The notes beneath the pieces were generated by a model. That model was given only the letters and a program-made list of their open reading frames with translations. It was not told where the DNA came from and did not search any database. A DNA stretch of 64,000 nucleotides. Origin: Pseudopedobacter sp035496935. GTDB taxonomy: Bacteria; Bacteroidota; Bacteroidia; Sphingobacteriales; Sphingobacteriaceae. The DNA lies in assembly GCA_035496935.1 (NCBI GenBank), contig DATJED010000016.1, positions 49,072-113,071 on the forward strand, written 5' to 3'. The position numbers were made by a program, and so were the translations under genes. Of this stretch, positions 25,457 through 34,777 are shown piece by piece (the stretch's first letter is position 1; every line of letters starts with the position of its first letter).

Positions 25457-26668
25457 ATGAAATATCGGATTGCATACTTATTATTAGCTGCTGTTTTGTT
25501 CGCTTCCTGCGGAAACAACAAAGCAACCGAAGAAAACACAACAGACAAACAAGAAAATGCAGTACAACAAGAAGATGAAAATTCTGTAGATATAACACAG
25601 GCACAGTACCAGACTGTCGGTATTACATTAGGTTCTCCGCAAATGAAACCTTTAAGCGGAACCCTAAAGGTTAATGGATTTATTGATGTCCCGCCACAAA
25701 ACCTGGTAAGTATCACTACGCAGATGGGTGGTATTATAAAATCAACCCCTTTACTTCAGGGAAGCCAAGTTAAAAAAGGGCAGGTAATTGCTGTTTTAGA
25801 AAATCAGGAATACGTTATGATGCAACAAGATTATCTGGAGAGCAAAAGCCAGCTGGAACTTTCTGATGCAGAGTATAACCGGCAGCAAACGCTGGCTAAG
25901 CAAAATGTAAATTCTCAAAAAATATTGCAACAAGCAAAAGCCAATTATCAAAGTACTTTGGCACAAGTAAATGCTTTAAAAGCGAGGTTACAGTTGATAA
26001 ATATCAATCCGCAAAAACTAACTGCCGAGACCATTCGTAGCCAGGTTAATGTTTATTCTCCTATCAGCGGGTATGTAACCAAGGTCAATGTAAATAACGG
26101 GAAGTTTGTAAATCCGAATGACGTGATGTTCGAGATTGTAAATGCTTCTAATTTACACGTAGAACTGAATGTTTTTGAGAAAGACGCCGTAAAGATCCAT
26201 AAGGGACAAAAAGTGCTATTTACGCTTACCAATGATACTGCTCGCAGAACTGCTATTGTTCAATTAGTAGGAAAGGAAATTAATCACGACAAGACCATAA
26301 CAGTTCATAGTATCGCAAATGGTGCAAGCGAACATTTCATACCTGGTACTTACGTAAAAGCTTTCATTGAAACAGGAAATAATAAAGTGCTGGCTTTGCC
26401 GGAAGAAGCGGTAGTAGATTTTGAAGGTAATAAATACATTTTTATTGGTAAAGGCAGTGAAAGTGATACAACAACCCCAGAAACTAAAGAGAATGAGCAG
26501 AAAGCCCAAAGAACATATCATTTTGAAATGATACCGGTAAAAACCGGTATTTCAGATGCCGGTTTTATAGAAGTTCAGCTTCCTGAAAATTTAAATGTCA
26601 ATGGAAAAGTGGTTCTAAGGGGAGCATACGACTTATTGTCCAAAATGAAAAATAGCGAAGAAGAATAA
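25457..26668 (+). CDS. Periplasmic adaptor of metal RND pump (CusB/CzcB type)
   Basis: Lipoprotein (lipobox FASC, Cys near residue 18 from the chosen start) of the membrane fusion protein family. It has a hairpin of long helices (about 110-180), flanked by two halves of a lipoyl-like domain (GSQVKKGQVIAVLENQEY and YSPISGYVTKVNVNNG), and a beta-barrel part. It links the pump to the outer-membrane channel. Start 25457 (MKYRIAYLLL) gives a normal signal; 25439 is also in frame. Confidence 0.88.
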   Translation: MKYRIAYLLLAAVLFASCGNNKATEENTTDKQENAVQQEDENSVDITQAQYQTVGITLGSPQMKPLSGTLKVNGFIDVPPQNLVSITTQMGGIIKSTPLLQGSQVKKGQVIAVLENQEYVMMQQDYLESKSQLELSDAEYNRQQTLAKQNVNSQKILQQAKANYQSTLAQVNALKARLQLININPQKLTAETIRSQVNVYSPISGYVTKVNVNNGKFVNPNDVMFEIVNASNLHVELNVFEKDAVKIHKGQKVLFTLTNDTARRTAIVQLVGKEINHDKTITVHSIANGASEHFIPGTYVKAFIETGNNKVLALPEEAVVDFEGNKYIFIGKGSESDTTTPETKENEQKAQRTYHFEMIPVKTGISDAGFIEVQLPENLNVNGKVVLRGAYDLLSKMKNSEEE

Positions 26669-26673
26669 ATGCT

Positions 26674-27297
26674 ATGCAGAACCTACTTTTTAAAAAAGAA
26701 CACCGTCAGGGAATATTTAGCTACCTGAATACTTTGCAACCACCGGTTACAATTTCTTTACCTCTTGCAGGTTCCGGTCTGATTTTGCGCAGTGCTACAT
26801 TTCAAAATTATATTGCATTAGCCGAATATTTAATGTCTGATTTAAAAAAGTATGTAGTGATAAGGTATTCACCTTCTTTATTAAAGTTGCCCATTGTTAA
26901 AACAATTGAGAACGTTAGGTGGAAATATGAACTGCTTTCGGATGATCACGTGGGTTTAGGCATTGATAAGGGTTTTTTGAACACAAAGGAAGTAAACAGC
27001 TTATGTGTGGTGTATAGTTTGCTTCCGTTAACGGGCTTGCCAGAAGATACGTTTGGAGATGCTGTTTCATGGATCAGCATTTTTGGCTTAAAGAACGGAA
27101 GAGAAACAGCACTTAAAAAGTTCATGTGCTCGGATAGTCAGCCTAATTTATTTCACTTTCTTCAAAAAGAAGAAATTTTTATACATATCACCATTGGGAA
27201 AGAAGAAGGACTTTACCATTCAATGCTGATTAAAAGTGCTGAAGAAATTGAAGAAAGTATATCTGCATTTCAAACGGTGATAAATCCGAATAATTAA
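26674..27297 (+). CDS. Hypothetical protein after efflux adaptor
   Basis: 207-aa soluble-looking protein, no signal peptide, no recognised domain. It starts 5 bp after the adaptor stop and probably belongs to the efflux operon. Mixed alpha-beta composition. Visible hydrophobic patches (TISLPLAGSGLIL, SLCVVYSLLPLTGL) are too short for clear membrane helices. Function unknown. Confidence 0.6.
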   Translation: MQNLLFKKEHRQGIFSYLNTLQPPVTISLPLAGSGLILRSATFQNYIALAEYLMSDLKKYVVIRYSPSLLKLPIVKTIENVRWKYELLSDDHVGLGIDKGFLNTKEVNSLCVVYSLLPLTGLPEDTFGDAVSWISIFGLKNGRETALKKFMCSDSQPNLFHFLQKEEIFIHITIGKEEGLYHSMLIKSAEEIEESISAFQTVINPNN

Positions 27298-27393
27298 TTG
27301 GGAAGTAGTATGGCAAACACTGGATAATGAAGAAAAATAATCACATCAATTTGGTAGAAATGGTTCTACATATAAAACAAATCTATTTTAATT

Positions 27394-27738
27394 ATGAAAA
27401 ACGAAAATCACGAACAACTCGTTCAAACCTTGCTAAACTGCGTTTTAGCTTGTGAAAACTGCGCTGCCCAGGGCTTCGCAGAAGGACAAACAGGAATGAT
27501 GGAAAAATGCATTCCGATGGACATTGACTGTGCGGACATTTGCATGCAGGCGGCCAGATTGCTACAGAGAAATTCTGCCCTTGCGCATGAATATCTTGCA
27601 ATCTGCGAAAAAGCATGCAGGATGTGTGCCGAAGAGTGCGGCAAACATGACCATGAGCATTGCAAAAAATGCGCTGAGGCATGCAAAGAGTGTGCGGATG
27701 CCTGCCATGCACATCATGGAAATGTTGAGCTAAGTTAA
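27394..27738 (+). CDS. Second Csp-like four-helix Cys-rich protein
   Basis: 114 aa with repeated CxxC/CxxxC helices (CVLACENCA, CADICMQAA, CEKACRMCAEEC, CKKCAEACKECADAC) and His near the end. Same type as the protein at 13084 but clearly diverged. Probably binds Cu(I) in the cytoplasm. It stands alone between the RND operon and the STAS/SEC14-like gene, with its own terminator hairpin. Confidence 0.86.
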   Translation: MKNENHEQLVQTLLNCVLACENCAAQGFAEGQTGMMEKCIPMDIDCADICMQAARLLQRNSALAHEYLAICEKACRMCAEECGKHDHEHCKKCAEACKECADACHAHHGNVELS

Positions 27739-27744
27739 GACAGC

Positions 27745-27779
27745 TAAATATGCGCTACAATTTAAGTAGCGCATATTTA
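27745..27779 (+). terminator. Hairpin after second Csp-like gene
   Basis: TAAATATGCGCTAC (27745-27758) is perfectly complementary to 27766-27779 with a 7-nt loop, forming a 14-bp stem followed by a short T-rich stretch. Confidence 0.7.
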
Positions 27780-27803
27780 TTTAAAAACCAATAAAATATA
27801 GTC

Positions 27804-28163
27804 ATGCTACAGATTTTAGGACAAACAGAAGGCAAAGTAATTGCCACAAAAGCAATAGGCAAATTAACAAAATCAGATTATGCAATCTTACTTCCTGTTT
27901 TAACAAACAGACTTCAGGAATACAAAAAAATACGCTGGTATTTTGAAATGGAGAATTTTACCGGCTGGGAATTAAAAGCCTTTTGGCAGGACGTGAAATT
28001 TGACGCTCAACACGCCAATGATTTTGAGAAAATAGCAATGGTTGGCGAGAAGAAATGGCAGGAATGGATAGCTGATTTAATGAAACCATTTACCGAAGCA
28101 AAGATAGATTTCTTTGATTTAAAGGACAAAGATGTGGCTTTAGAATGGATTAAAGACAATTAA
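27804..28163 (+). CDS. STAS/SEC14-like (SpoIIAA-like) protein
   Basis: 119 aa, soluble. The pattern MLQILGQTEGKVIATKAIGK...YAILLPVLTNRLQEYKKIRWYFEM matches the SpoIIAA-like/PF11964 family, whose members have a STAS-related fold and may bind lipids or other hydrophobic ligands. C-terminal DVALEWIKDN is typical. It precedes the CDF exporter by 8 bp and is probably cotranscribed. Confidence 0.8.
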   Translation: MLQILGQTEGKVIATKAIGKLTKSDYAILLPVLTNRLQEYKKIRWYFEMENFTGWELKAFWQDVKFDAQHANDFEKIAMVGEKKWQEWIADLMKPFTEAKIDFFDLKDKDVALEWIKDN

Positions 28164-28171
28164 AAAAGTAT

Positions 28172-29053
28172 ATGGAAATCGCATCTACATCATATAAGAA
28201 CAAGGGAAGATTGAAGATAGTGTTAGGTTTAACGCTTACCTATCTTATTGCAGAGATAATTGGCGGTATTCTTACCAAAAGTCTTGCTTTATTGGCAGAT
28301 GCCGGACACATGTTTACAGATGTGGGAGGTCTTGCTCTTGCTCTTTTTGCAATTAATGTGGCTTCCAGGCCTGCCTCTCCCGAAAAAACTTATGGATACT
28401 ACCGGGCAGAAATATTAGCTTCTTTAGCCAATGCTGTCATATTAATTGGAATATCATTTTATATACTTTATGAAGCATACCTGAGATTTCTAAACCCTCC
28501 AGAGGTGCAAAGTAAGGCTATGTTGATTGTCGCGGCAATTGGGTTTGTTATCAATATAGCGGGTATATTTATCCTTAAAAAATCTTCTCAGGAAAGTCTG
28601 AATATGAAGGGCGCATATTTCGAAGTGCTTTCAGATATGCTAACATCTATTGGTGTAATAATAGCAGGTATAATTATGCTAACTACCGGCTGGTATTATG
28701 CTGATCCTATTTTGTCCGCTGGCATAGGCCTATTCATTTTACCAAGAACCTGGATTTTGTTGAAAGATGCTGTTTCAGTGTTATTAGAAGGAACGCCTAA
28801 AGATGTAAATATCGCCGACTTAAGAGCAGGGATATTAAAACTTGAAAATGTAGAAGGATTACACGACTTACATGTGTGGTCGCTTACTTCAGGAGTTAAT
28901 GCAATGAGTGGGCATATCTCTTTGGCTACAAACGCAAATTATAGCCAATCTCTAAAAATCATAAACGACTATATTAAAAGTAATTTTAAGATTATTCATA
29001 CCACTATCCAGTTAGAGAAAGCCGGAAATGATGAACCTCAAACACATATATAA
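28172..29053 (+). CDS. Cation diffusion facilitator exporter (CzcD/ZitB type)
   Basis: 293-aa inner-membrane Zn/Cd/Co-proton antiporter with six membrane helices. Metal-site residues are visible in ADAGHMFTDVGG (helix 2; Asp and His of the HxxxD motif) and EVLSDMLTSIG (helix 5). The cytoplasmic C-terminal domain includes LHDLHVWSLTSG. Length is normal. A broken CDF tail occurs at 20230-20437, suggesting an older copy elsewhere in the cargo. Confidence 0.9.
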   Translation: MEIASTSYKNKGRLKIVLGLTLTYLIAEIIGGILTKSLALLADAGHMFTDVGGLALALFAINVASRPASPEKTYGYYRAEILASLANAVILIGISFYILYEAYLRFLNPPEVQSKAMLIVAAIGFVINIAGIFILKKSSQESLNMKGAYFEVLSDMLTSIGVIIAGIIMLTTGWYYADPILSAGIGLFILPRTWILLKDAVSVLLEGTPKDVNIADLRAGILKLENVEGLHDLHVWSLTSGVNAMSGHISLATNANYSQSLKIINDYIKSNFKIIHTTIQLEKAGNDEPQTHI

Positions 29054-29091
29054 TCAGTTATTAATAATTAACACGAATAAATCAAAATATA

Positions 29092-29271
29092 ATGAAATGG
29101 ACATTTGAAGATTTTGAACCCGATCTAAGAGATCTGAAACCCTTAGTTAAAGAAAAGGCAATTGAAATAGCCATCAGGCTTTTACAGACCGGTAAACTTA
29201 CCGATCAGCGTGAGGCACTTAAAGAAGGCATTAAACAAGCGGAAGAATGGTTCCTTAATATAGAAGGATAA
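29092..29271 (+). CDS. Small acidic protein between CDF and NicO-like genes
   Basis: 59-aa ORF (begins MKWTFEDFEP, ends WFLNIEG). Helical, with alternating Glu and Lys, and no known family. It has a well-placed ATG 38 bp after the CDF stop and fills most of the gap before the next gene, which supports a real gene in the same transcript. Function unknown. Confidence 0.55.
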   Translation: MKWTFEDFEPDLRDLKPLVKEKAIEIAIRLLQTGKLTDQREALKEGIKQAEEWFLNIEG

Positions 29272-29298
29272 CCATTTTGATAAATAAAACTTACTGAT

Positions 29299-29913
29299 TT
29301 GACACAAATTCTTATAGGGAGCTTTTTGTTAAGCGTGTTGCATGCGGTGATTCCAAATCACTGGCTACCGGTAATCGCTATTGGCAGACAGGAAGGATGG
29401 TCATCAAAGGAGGTAATGCAAGTTACTTTGATCTCAGCCTTGGCCCATGCGATAAGTACCGTGATTTTGGGAATCATTTTAAGTTTTTTAGGTGCAGAAA
29501 TGGCGGTGCATATTGATGAATTTACTCACTTGATTGCACCTTCTATACTAATTGCGCTTGGCTTAGTTTTTATCTACCGGCATCACAGGCACAAGCACTT
29601 TCACATCAACAAGAACCTGGATAGAAAACGGTCTAAAAGCAAGATAATAGCAGTACTGTCTACAGCAATGTTTCTTTCCCCTTGTATAGAAATAGAAGGG
29701 TATTTTTTACTGGCTGGTGTACATGGAATATGGCTGGTCTTGTTTATCGCCTGTATGTATTCCGTCATCACCATCACAGGAATGGTGCTTTTGGTAAAGT
29801 ACGCATATGAAGGATTATTAAAAATAAACTGGCACAAGTTAGAACATAATACAGGAATTATAACTGGAATTACTTTAGTAATAACCGGGATCATTACTTT
29901 TTTTATACACTAA
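29299..29913 (+). CDS. NicO/RcnA-like or UreH-like membrane protein
   Basis: 204 aa from a TTG start, with about six membrane helices and conserved-looking His residues in helices 1 and 2 (LHAVIPNHWLP, ALAHAIST). A His-rich cytoplasmic loop (RHHRHKHFHI) follows helix 3. This pattern is close to nickel/cobalt exporters of the RcnA/NicO group and to UreH/SafE-like proteins, so a divalent metal transport role is likely but the substrate is uncertain. Confidence 0.7.
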   Translation: MTQILIGSFLLSVLHAVIPNHWLPVIAIGRQEGWSSKEVMQVTLISALAHAISTVILGIILSFLGAEMAVHIDEFTHLIAPSILIALGLVFIYRHHRHKHFHINKNLDRKRSKSKIIAVLSTAMFLSPCIEIEGYFLLAGVHGIWLVLFIACMYSVITITGMVLLVKYAYEGLLKINWHKLEHNTGIITGITLVITGIITFFIH

Positions 29914-29923
29914 AATTACGATT

Positions 29924-31948
29924 ATGAGCAAAGAATGTTGTAATAATGAAAATAATCAAAAGATAGGCTCAGGCTCGTTGGCTGATAAAAATCAATTGAA
30001 AAAGAACCATTCACACTCTCGTGAAAATGGCTTTGAAAATGAACATACCGAAGATGACGGACACAATCACGGATCAGGAGAAAATTCAGATAAGCCTGGA
30101 TGGCTGCAACACTGGAATTTATTACTTTCCTTGCTTATCCTGGCAGTTTTACTGGTTTTAGAATATGCGTTTGAGATTAAACCTACATATCCCCTTTCGC
30201 TCATTATAAACACAATTGCATTTTTACTTGCCGGATGGAATGTTTTAGGAATGGCTTTCCGAAAAGCAAAACGCGGAGACATATTTAATGAATTTGTGTT
30301 AATGAGCGTGGCTACTATAGGCGCATTTTATATTGGCCAATACACAGAGGGTGTGGCCGTAATGGTATTTTATTCTATTGGCGAATGGTTTCAGGATTCT
30401 GCTGTTGATAGGGCTAAAGCAAGCATAAAGGCTTTATTGGACATACGCCCGGACGAAGTGACCGTTATCCGAAACGGCAGCACTGAAGTAGTAGATCCTT
30501 CACAGGTTGAATTAGAAGAGACCATCCAAATAAAGCCAGGAGAAAAGGTGGCTTTAGATGGCGAACTGCTTTCAGAAAGCTCTTCCTTTAATACAGCTGC
30601 ATTAACCGGTGAAAGCAAACCAGACACAAAATATAAGGGCGAGCAAATTTTTGCGGGAATGATTAATCATAATACCGTGTCGGAAGTAAAAGTAACGGCC
30701 TTGTTTAAAGACAGTAAGCTCAGTAAAATCCTGGAAATGGTTCAGGATGCTACCGCCCGGAAATCCCAAACGCAATTATTCATATCCCGTTTCGCTAAGG
30801 TTTACACTCCTATTGTATTTTTCCTTGCGTTAGCTTTAGTTTTAATCTCATACTTCTTTGTAGATGAATATGTTTTTAACGAATGGCTGTACAGAGGGTT
30901 AGTATTTCTTGTAATTAGCTGTCCCTGCGCATTAGTGGTATCTATACCACTTGGATACTTCGGAGGAATTGGCTTAGCTTCCAGAAATGGAATATTATTC
31001 AAAGGAGGAAACTTTCTCGACGTAATGACGAAGGTAAATGCCATTGTGATGGACAAGACCGGCACACTTACCAAAGGAGTTTTTAATGTACAAGAAGTTG
31101 TGGCGGATGGCATTGATAAAAAAGAATTGATAAGGATAACAGCCGCATTAGAAAAAAACTCTACTCATCCGGTTGGGGAAGCAGTTGTAAGGTATGCCGG
31201 AGAATCCATTGGCACTACCACAGCAACCGGAGTTGAAGAAATTGCCGGGCATGGACTGAAAGGTACGGTAGAAAACAAAGAAGTGTTGGCTGGTAATTTG
31301 AAACTGATGAAAAAGTTTAATATTACTTATCCTGCTGAACTTGAAAAAATATCCTACACAATTGTAGTAGTAGCAATAAATCAAAAATATGCCGGATACA
31401 TAACCATTGCCGATGAAATAAAAGAAGATGCAGTCCAAGCCATTAAATCATTGCATGACCTCAATATAAAAACTGTCATGCTATCTGGCGATAAGCAAGC
31501 AGTTGTAGATGAAGTGGCAAAGAAGATAAACATAGATGAGGCTTACGGAGATCTACTTCCTGAAGCAAAAGTAGAAAAAGTTCAAGAGCTTAAAAACCAA
31601 GGCTTTCATATCGCATTTGTTGGTGATGGCGTAAATGATGCTCCCGTCGTGGCCCTCGCAGATGCGGGAATTGCCATGGGTGGTTTAGGAAGTGATGCGA
31701 CCATAGAAACCGCGGATGTTGTCATTCAAAATGATCAGCCTTCGAAACTTGTTTCAGCTATCAAAATTGGAAAGATTACCAGAAATATTGTTTGGCAGAA
31801 CATTTTTTTGGCTATGAGCGTAAAAATAGTTGTACTCATTCTGGGAGCTGGAGGGATAGCGAATTTATGGGAAGCTGTAATTGCGGACGTTGGTGTTGCA
31901 TTATTAGCGATATTAAATGCTGTAAGAATTCAAAGAATGAAAATATAA
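29924..31948 (+). CDS. Zn/Cd/Pb-exporting P1B-type ATPase (ZntA/CadA type)
   Basis: 674 aa. The N-terminal tail has CC and a His/Glu-rich stretch (NHSHSRENGFENEHTEDDGH) instead of an HMA domain. The transmembrane site SCPCALVVSIP, phosphorylation site DKTGTLTKG, hinge GDGVND and missing copper-type YN/MxxSS residues place it in the Zn2+/Cd2+/Pb2+ subgroup. It lies 10 bp after the NicO-like gene and ends the divalent-metal operon. Confidence 0.9.
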   Translation: MSKECCNNENNQKIGSGSLADKNQLKKNHSHSRENGFENEHTEDDGHNHGSGENSDKPGWLQHWNLLLSLLILAVLLVLEYAFEIKPTYPLSLIINTIAFLLAGWNVLGMAFRKAKRGDIFNEFVLMSVATIGAFYIGQYTEGVAVMVFYSIGEWFQDSAVDRAKASIKALLDIRPDEVTVIRNGSTEVVDPSQVELEETIQIKPGEKVALDGELLSESSSFNTAALTGESKPDTKYKGEQIFAGMINHNTVSEVKVTALFKDSKLSKILEMVQDATARKSQTQLFISRFAKVYTPIVFFLALALVLISYFFVDEYVFNEWLYRGLVFLVISCPCALVVSIPLGYFGGIGLASRNGILFKGGNFLDVMTKVNAIVMDKTGTLTKGVFNVQEVVADGIDKKELIRITAALEKNSTHPVGEAVVRYAGESIGTTTATGVEEIAGHGLKGTVENKEVLAGNLKLMKKFNITYPAELEKISYTIVVVAINQKYAGYITIADEIKEDAVQAIKSLHDLNIKTVMLSGDKQAVVDEVAKKINIDEAYGDLLPEAKVEKVQELKNQGFHIAFVGDGVNDAPVVALADAGIAMGGLGSDATIETADVVIQNDQPSKLVSAIKIGKITRNIVWQNIFLAMSVKIVVLILGAGGIANLWEAVIADVGVALLAILNAVRIQRMKI

Positions 31949-32170
31949 CTTTTCATAGAAGAGGGATATAGTAGGCAACAACGATCCTACCTCATTCCTT
32001 TTTACTTTAATACCTCATGGTATTTACAATTAGTATTAACTGGTAAGGTGGAGGTTTTAGAACAAATATTTTCAAGAATTTTCGGGGAAGTATAAATTGT
32101 GTCATATCCTGTTTAAGCATGCCGAAAATAGTTCTTTGATTTGATAAGGATAAAAACGTTAAATTCTTTT

Positions 32171-32197
32171 TATTTAGAATAATTCTAAATATATTTG
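32171..32197 (+). promoter_or_regulatory. Fur-family operator overlapping a -7 promoter box
   Basis: ATTTAGAATAATTCTAAAT, centred at 32181 and extended by one further pair on each side (32171-32191), is a perfect inverted repeat with a single central base, the format of Fur-family boxes. It overlaps TATATTTG (32190-32197), a -7 promoter box. It controls the DUF6660 gene and probably the iron permease. Confidence 0.7.
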
Positions 32198-32201
32198 AGG
32201 A

Positions 32202-32507
32202 GTGAAAATTTTTAGTTTTCTGTTTGCTTTAGTAGTGCTTGTCTTGAGCTTTGTGCCTGATACTTCAGTGCCTATTCAAAAGCAGGCAACCACAACTCTA
32301 TCAGTTGGTAAATCTTATTTTCAGCAGATAGATGAACTTTGTTCTCCATTTTTTCCGTGTTCTGGATGCATAGCGCCTATACTGAACACTGTTTTTAGGC
32401 AAGAAACTCCACTTGGCCATTTTGTGATAGTTACTTATAAAAAAGTGAATACCGCAAAGCTATTTTACATTCCTTTCGTTATTTGGCAACCGCCGCAAAT
32501 AGGCTAA
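32202..32507 (+). CDS. DUF6660-type small exported protein before iron permease
   Basis: 101 aa from a GTG at 32202 directly after a -7 box. It has an N-terminal signal (about 1-18), two Cys pairs in CSPFFPCSGC, and the conserved end VIWQPPQ, as in the protein at 20474. It is followed by the iron permease gene after about 120 bp. Probably a cell-envelope partner of the permease. Function unknown. Confidence 0.65.
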   Translation: MKIFSFLFALVVLVLSFVPDTSVPIQKQATTTLSVGKSYFQQIDELCSPFFPCSGCIAPILNTVFRQETPLGHFVIVTYKKVNTAKLFYIPFVIWQPPQIG

Positions 32508-32629
32508 AAGCGTTACCACTTATTCTTTCAACAGAATCAAGATCAGTATAAAGAATCGTTTATGGATAGAAACCTTATGGCTCTATCTACTTCAAAAATT
32601 AATGGGCTTCGTAGCCCCTAGTTCAGTAT

Positions 32630-34576
32630 ATGAATTTCTCTTTCTTAAATAAAAGGCTTTTAGCTACATTGGCTTTTTTGATATTATCGTCCATTGCTTT
32701 AGCACAAAGAAAAAAGATCAATGATAACATTTCCAAGCAGTCCAGGACCATCATCAACCTACTTGATTATATTTCACAGGATTATAGCAAGGCAGTTAAA
32801 AATGGAAAAATCGTCAATACATCTGAGTATAGCGAAATGCTGGATTTTACCAGACAATCTATATCTCTTTTTAGCTCCGTATCTCTCAATGTCTCCATCA
32901 AGGATAAGGATCAGTTCCAAGATCAATTTTCCAGGCTATTAAATAGCATCAAAAAGAAACAGGATAAAAAAAATATTTCTGTTATTGCGCAGAAGATCAA
33001 AAAGCAGTTTCTCTTGCTTGATCTTGTTGAAATCAGTCCTGAAAACTATCCAGATATGAGCAACGGGAAAGTGTTGTTTCTTGCGAATTGCCAGCCATGC
33101 CATGGCGAATATGGAAAAGCTGACGGCCCTCTTTCATCCAACTTCACTCCGCCACCAGCCAATTTTCAGAATGATGCACTAATGAGTCAAATTTCTCCAT
33201 TGCAGGTTTTCAATACTGCAAGACTGGGCATAAAAGGCACAGGGATGCGGGCATTTGATGAATTATCCGACAAACAGGTATGGGATATCGCTTTTTATGC
33301 TAAGTCTCTCCGTTTTCAGGATAAACTGAACAAAGATTCTGTTGAGGCGGTTTTCAGCCACATTGAACCGTCCCCTAATTTATCAGATATAGCACATAAT
33401 TCTGATAAAGAACTACAGGAAATGTTGGGAAAAGATAAGAATTTGTTGGCTTCAGCTCGGTTACACCAGTCACCTTTTAATAAAGACAGTACGCTTTATT
33501 TGGCATTAAACAACCTGAATGCTGCCCTTAAGTTATACAAAAGTGGGAATATGTCTGCCGCAGAAAACAAGGCATTATACGCTTATTTAGATGGAATTGA
33601 ACCGGTAGAACAGCAACTAACGGCTATAGATGCCACCATTGTGCCGGAACTGGAGAATAAAATGAATGCCGTTCGTACTGCCATCAAATCTCAGAAAGAC
33701 GAAAAAGAAATTGCTCAGAAGATTTCAGATGCAGAAAATTCTATTCATAAGGCAATTGTTTTGTTGGGCAATCAAACTTATTCATTTTGGTTTACCTTTT
33801 TGATATCGTCTTCCATATTGTTGAGGGAAGGCATAGAAGCAGTTCTTGTCATCATTACCATTATTAGCTTGTTGAAATCTTTAGATGCAAAAAAAGCGCT
33901 AAAATGGGTACATGGCGGTTGGCTTTTGGCCATTGGAATTGGATTCGCAAGCTGGTTCTTTACGGATTGGTTAATTTCCTTCGGCGCCCAGAATAGGGAG
34001 TTGATGGAAGCTTTCGGGGCATTGCTGGCCGTTGTCGTCTTGCTTTATGTTGCTTTCTGGCTGCATAATAAAACCGATGCACAAAAATGGAAAGAATTTA
34101 TTGAACACCGTATTTTAAAGATGCTCGATCAAGAGAAACTGTTCGGATTGGCATTTATTTCATTTATTGTGGTTTTCAGGGAAGCATTTGAATCTGTTAT
34201 TTTTCTTTCTTCCCTGCAGTTTCAGGTGGATGATGACAGTAGACCTGGCATTTGGATGGGGGCTTTAACGGCTGTTTTAATAATTTTTGTGGTCTCTAAT
34301 CTGATATTGAGGTTTTCTGTTAAGGTTCCGGTAAAAAAACTTTTTCAATATTCCGCAATCATCATTATGGTTTTTGGCGTGGTACTGGCTGGTCAGGGGG
34401 CTCATGCTTTTCAGGAAAGTGGCTGGCTTACAGTGAACGGAATCGGTTTCAATTTTCATTCGTCCACATTAGGGATTTATCCCACCATTGAAACTTATAC
34501 GGCACAATTTATAGTTTTAGTGGTTATTTTGGTACTGTGGTTTTATCAAAAATCGATACTTAAAAGAGTAGGCTAA
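32630..34576 (+). CDS. Cytochrome c-FTR1 family iron permease fusion
   Basis: 648 aa. After a signal peptide there is a helical domain and a cytochrome c domain with CQPCH (Cys154-His158). Helical linkers lead to a seven-helix FTR1 permease (about 380-640) with the iron motifs REGIE (399-403) and REAFE (517-521). The haem domain suggests coupled redox and transport of iron across the inner membrane. Regulation by the upstream Fur-type operator fits an iron importer. Confidence 0.88.
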   Translation: MNFSFLNKRLLATLAFLILSSIALAQRKKINDNISKQSRTIINLLDYISQDYSKAVKNGKIVNTSEYSEMLDFTRQSISLFSSVSLNVSIKDKDQFQDQFSRLLNSIKKKQDKKNISVIAQKIKKQFLLLDLVEISPENYPDMSNGKVLFLANCQPCHGEYGKADGPLSSNFTPPPANFQNDALMSQISPLQVFNTARLGIKGTGMRAFDELSDKQVWDIAFYAKSLRFQDKLNKDSVEAVFSHIEPSPNLSDIAHNSDKELQEMLGKDKNLLASARLHQSPFNKDSTLYLALNNLNAALKLYKSGNMSAAENKALYAYLDGIEPVEQQLTAIDATIVPELENKMNAVRTAIKSQKDEKEIAQKISDAENSIHKAIVLLGNQTYSFWFTFLISSSILLREGIEAVLVIITIISLLKSLDAKKALKWVHGGWLLAIGIGFASWFFTDWLISFGAQNRELMEAFGALLAVVVLLYVAFWLHNKTDAQKWKEFIEHRILKMLDQEKLFGLAFISFIVVFREAFESVIFLSSLQFQVDDDSRPGIWMGALTAVLIIFVVSNLILRFSVKVPVKKLFQYSAIIIMVFGVVLAGQGAHAFQESGWLTVNGIGFNFHSSTLGIYPTIETYTAQFIVLVVILVLWFYQKSILKRVG

Positions 34577-34777
34577 ACACAGATAAAGTTGATCAAAAAA
34601 CGGCTTTTAAAACCGTGAACCAAAACAAGCAAATGCAAATTAATAAGGAAAATACATCACGCACTTACCAGAATGCAGTAAGTGCTGTTAAAGCGATGTA
34701 TGGCAAAATATTATTCTCGCCATGGTAGTAATAAAAATCATCGTACTTTAATATTTCATTCTATCAAACAAAGAACT

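Noticed and set aside
26674..27297. Possible transporter subunit
   Set aside because: Short hydrophobic patches are not long enough to be membrane helices, so it is left as hypothetical.
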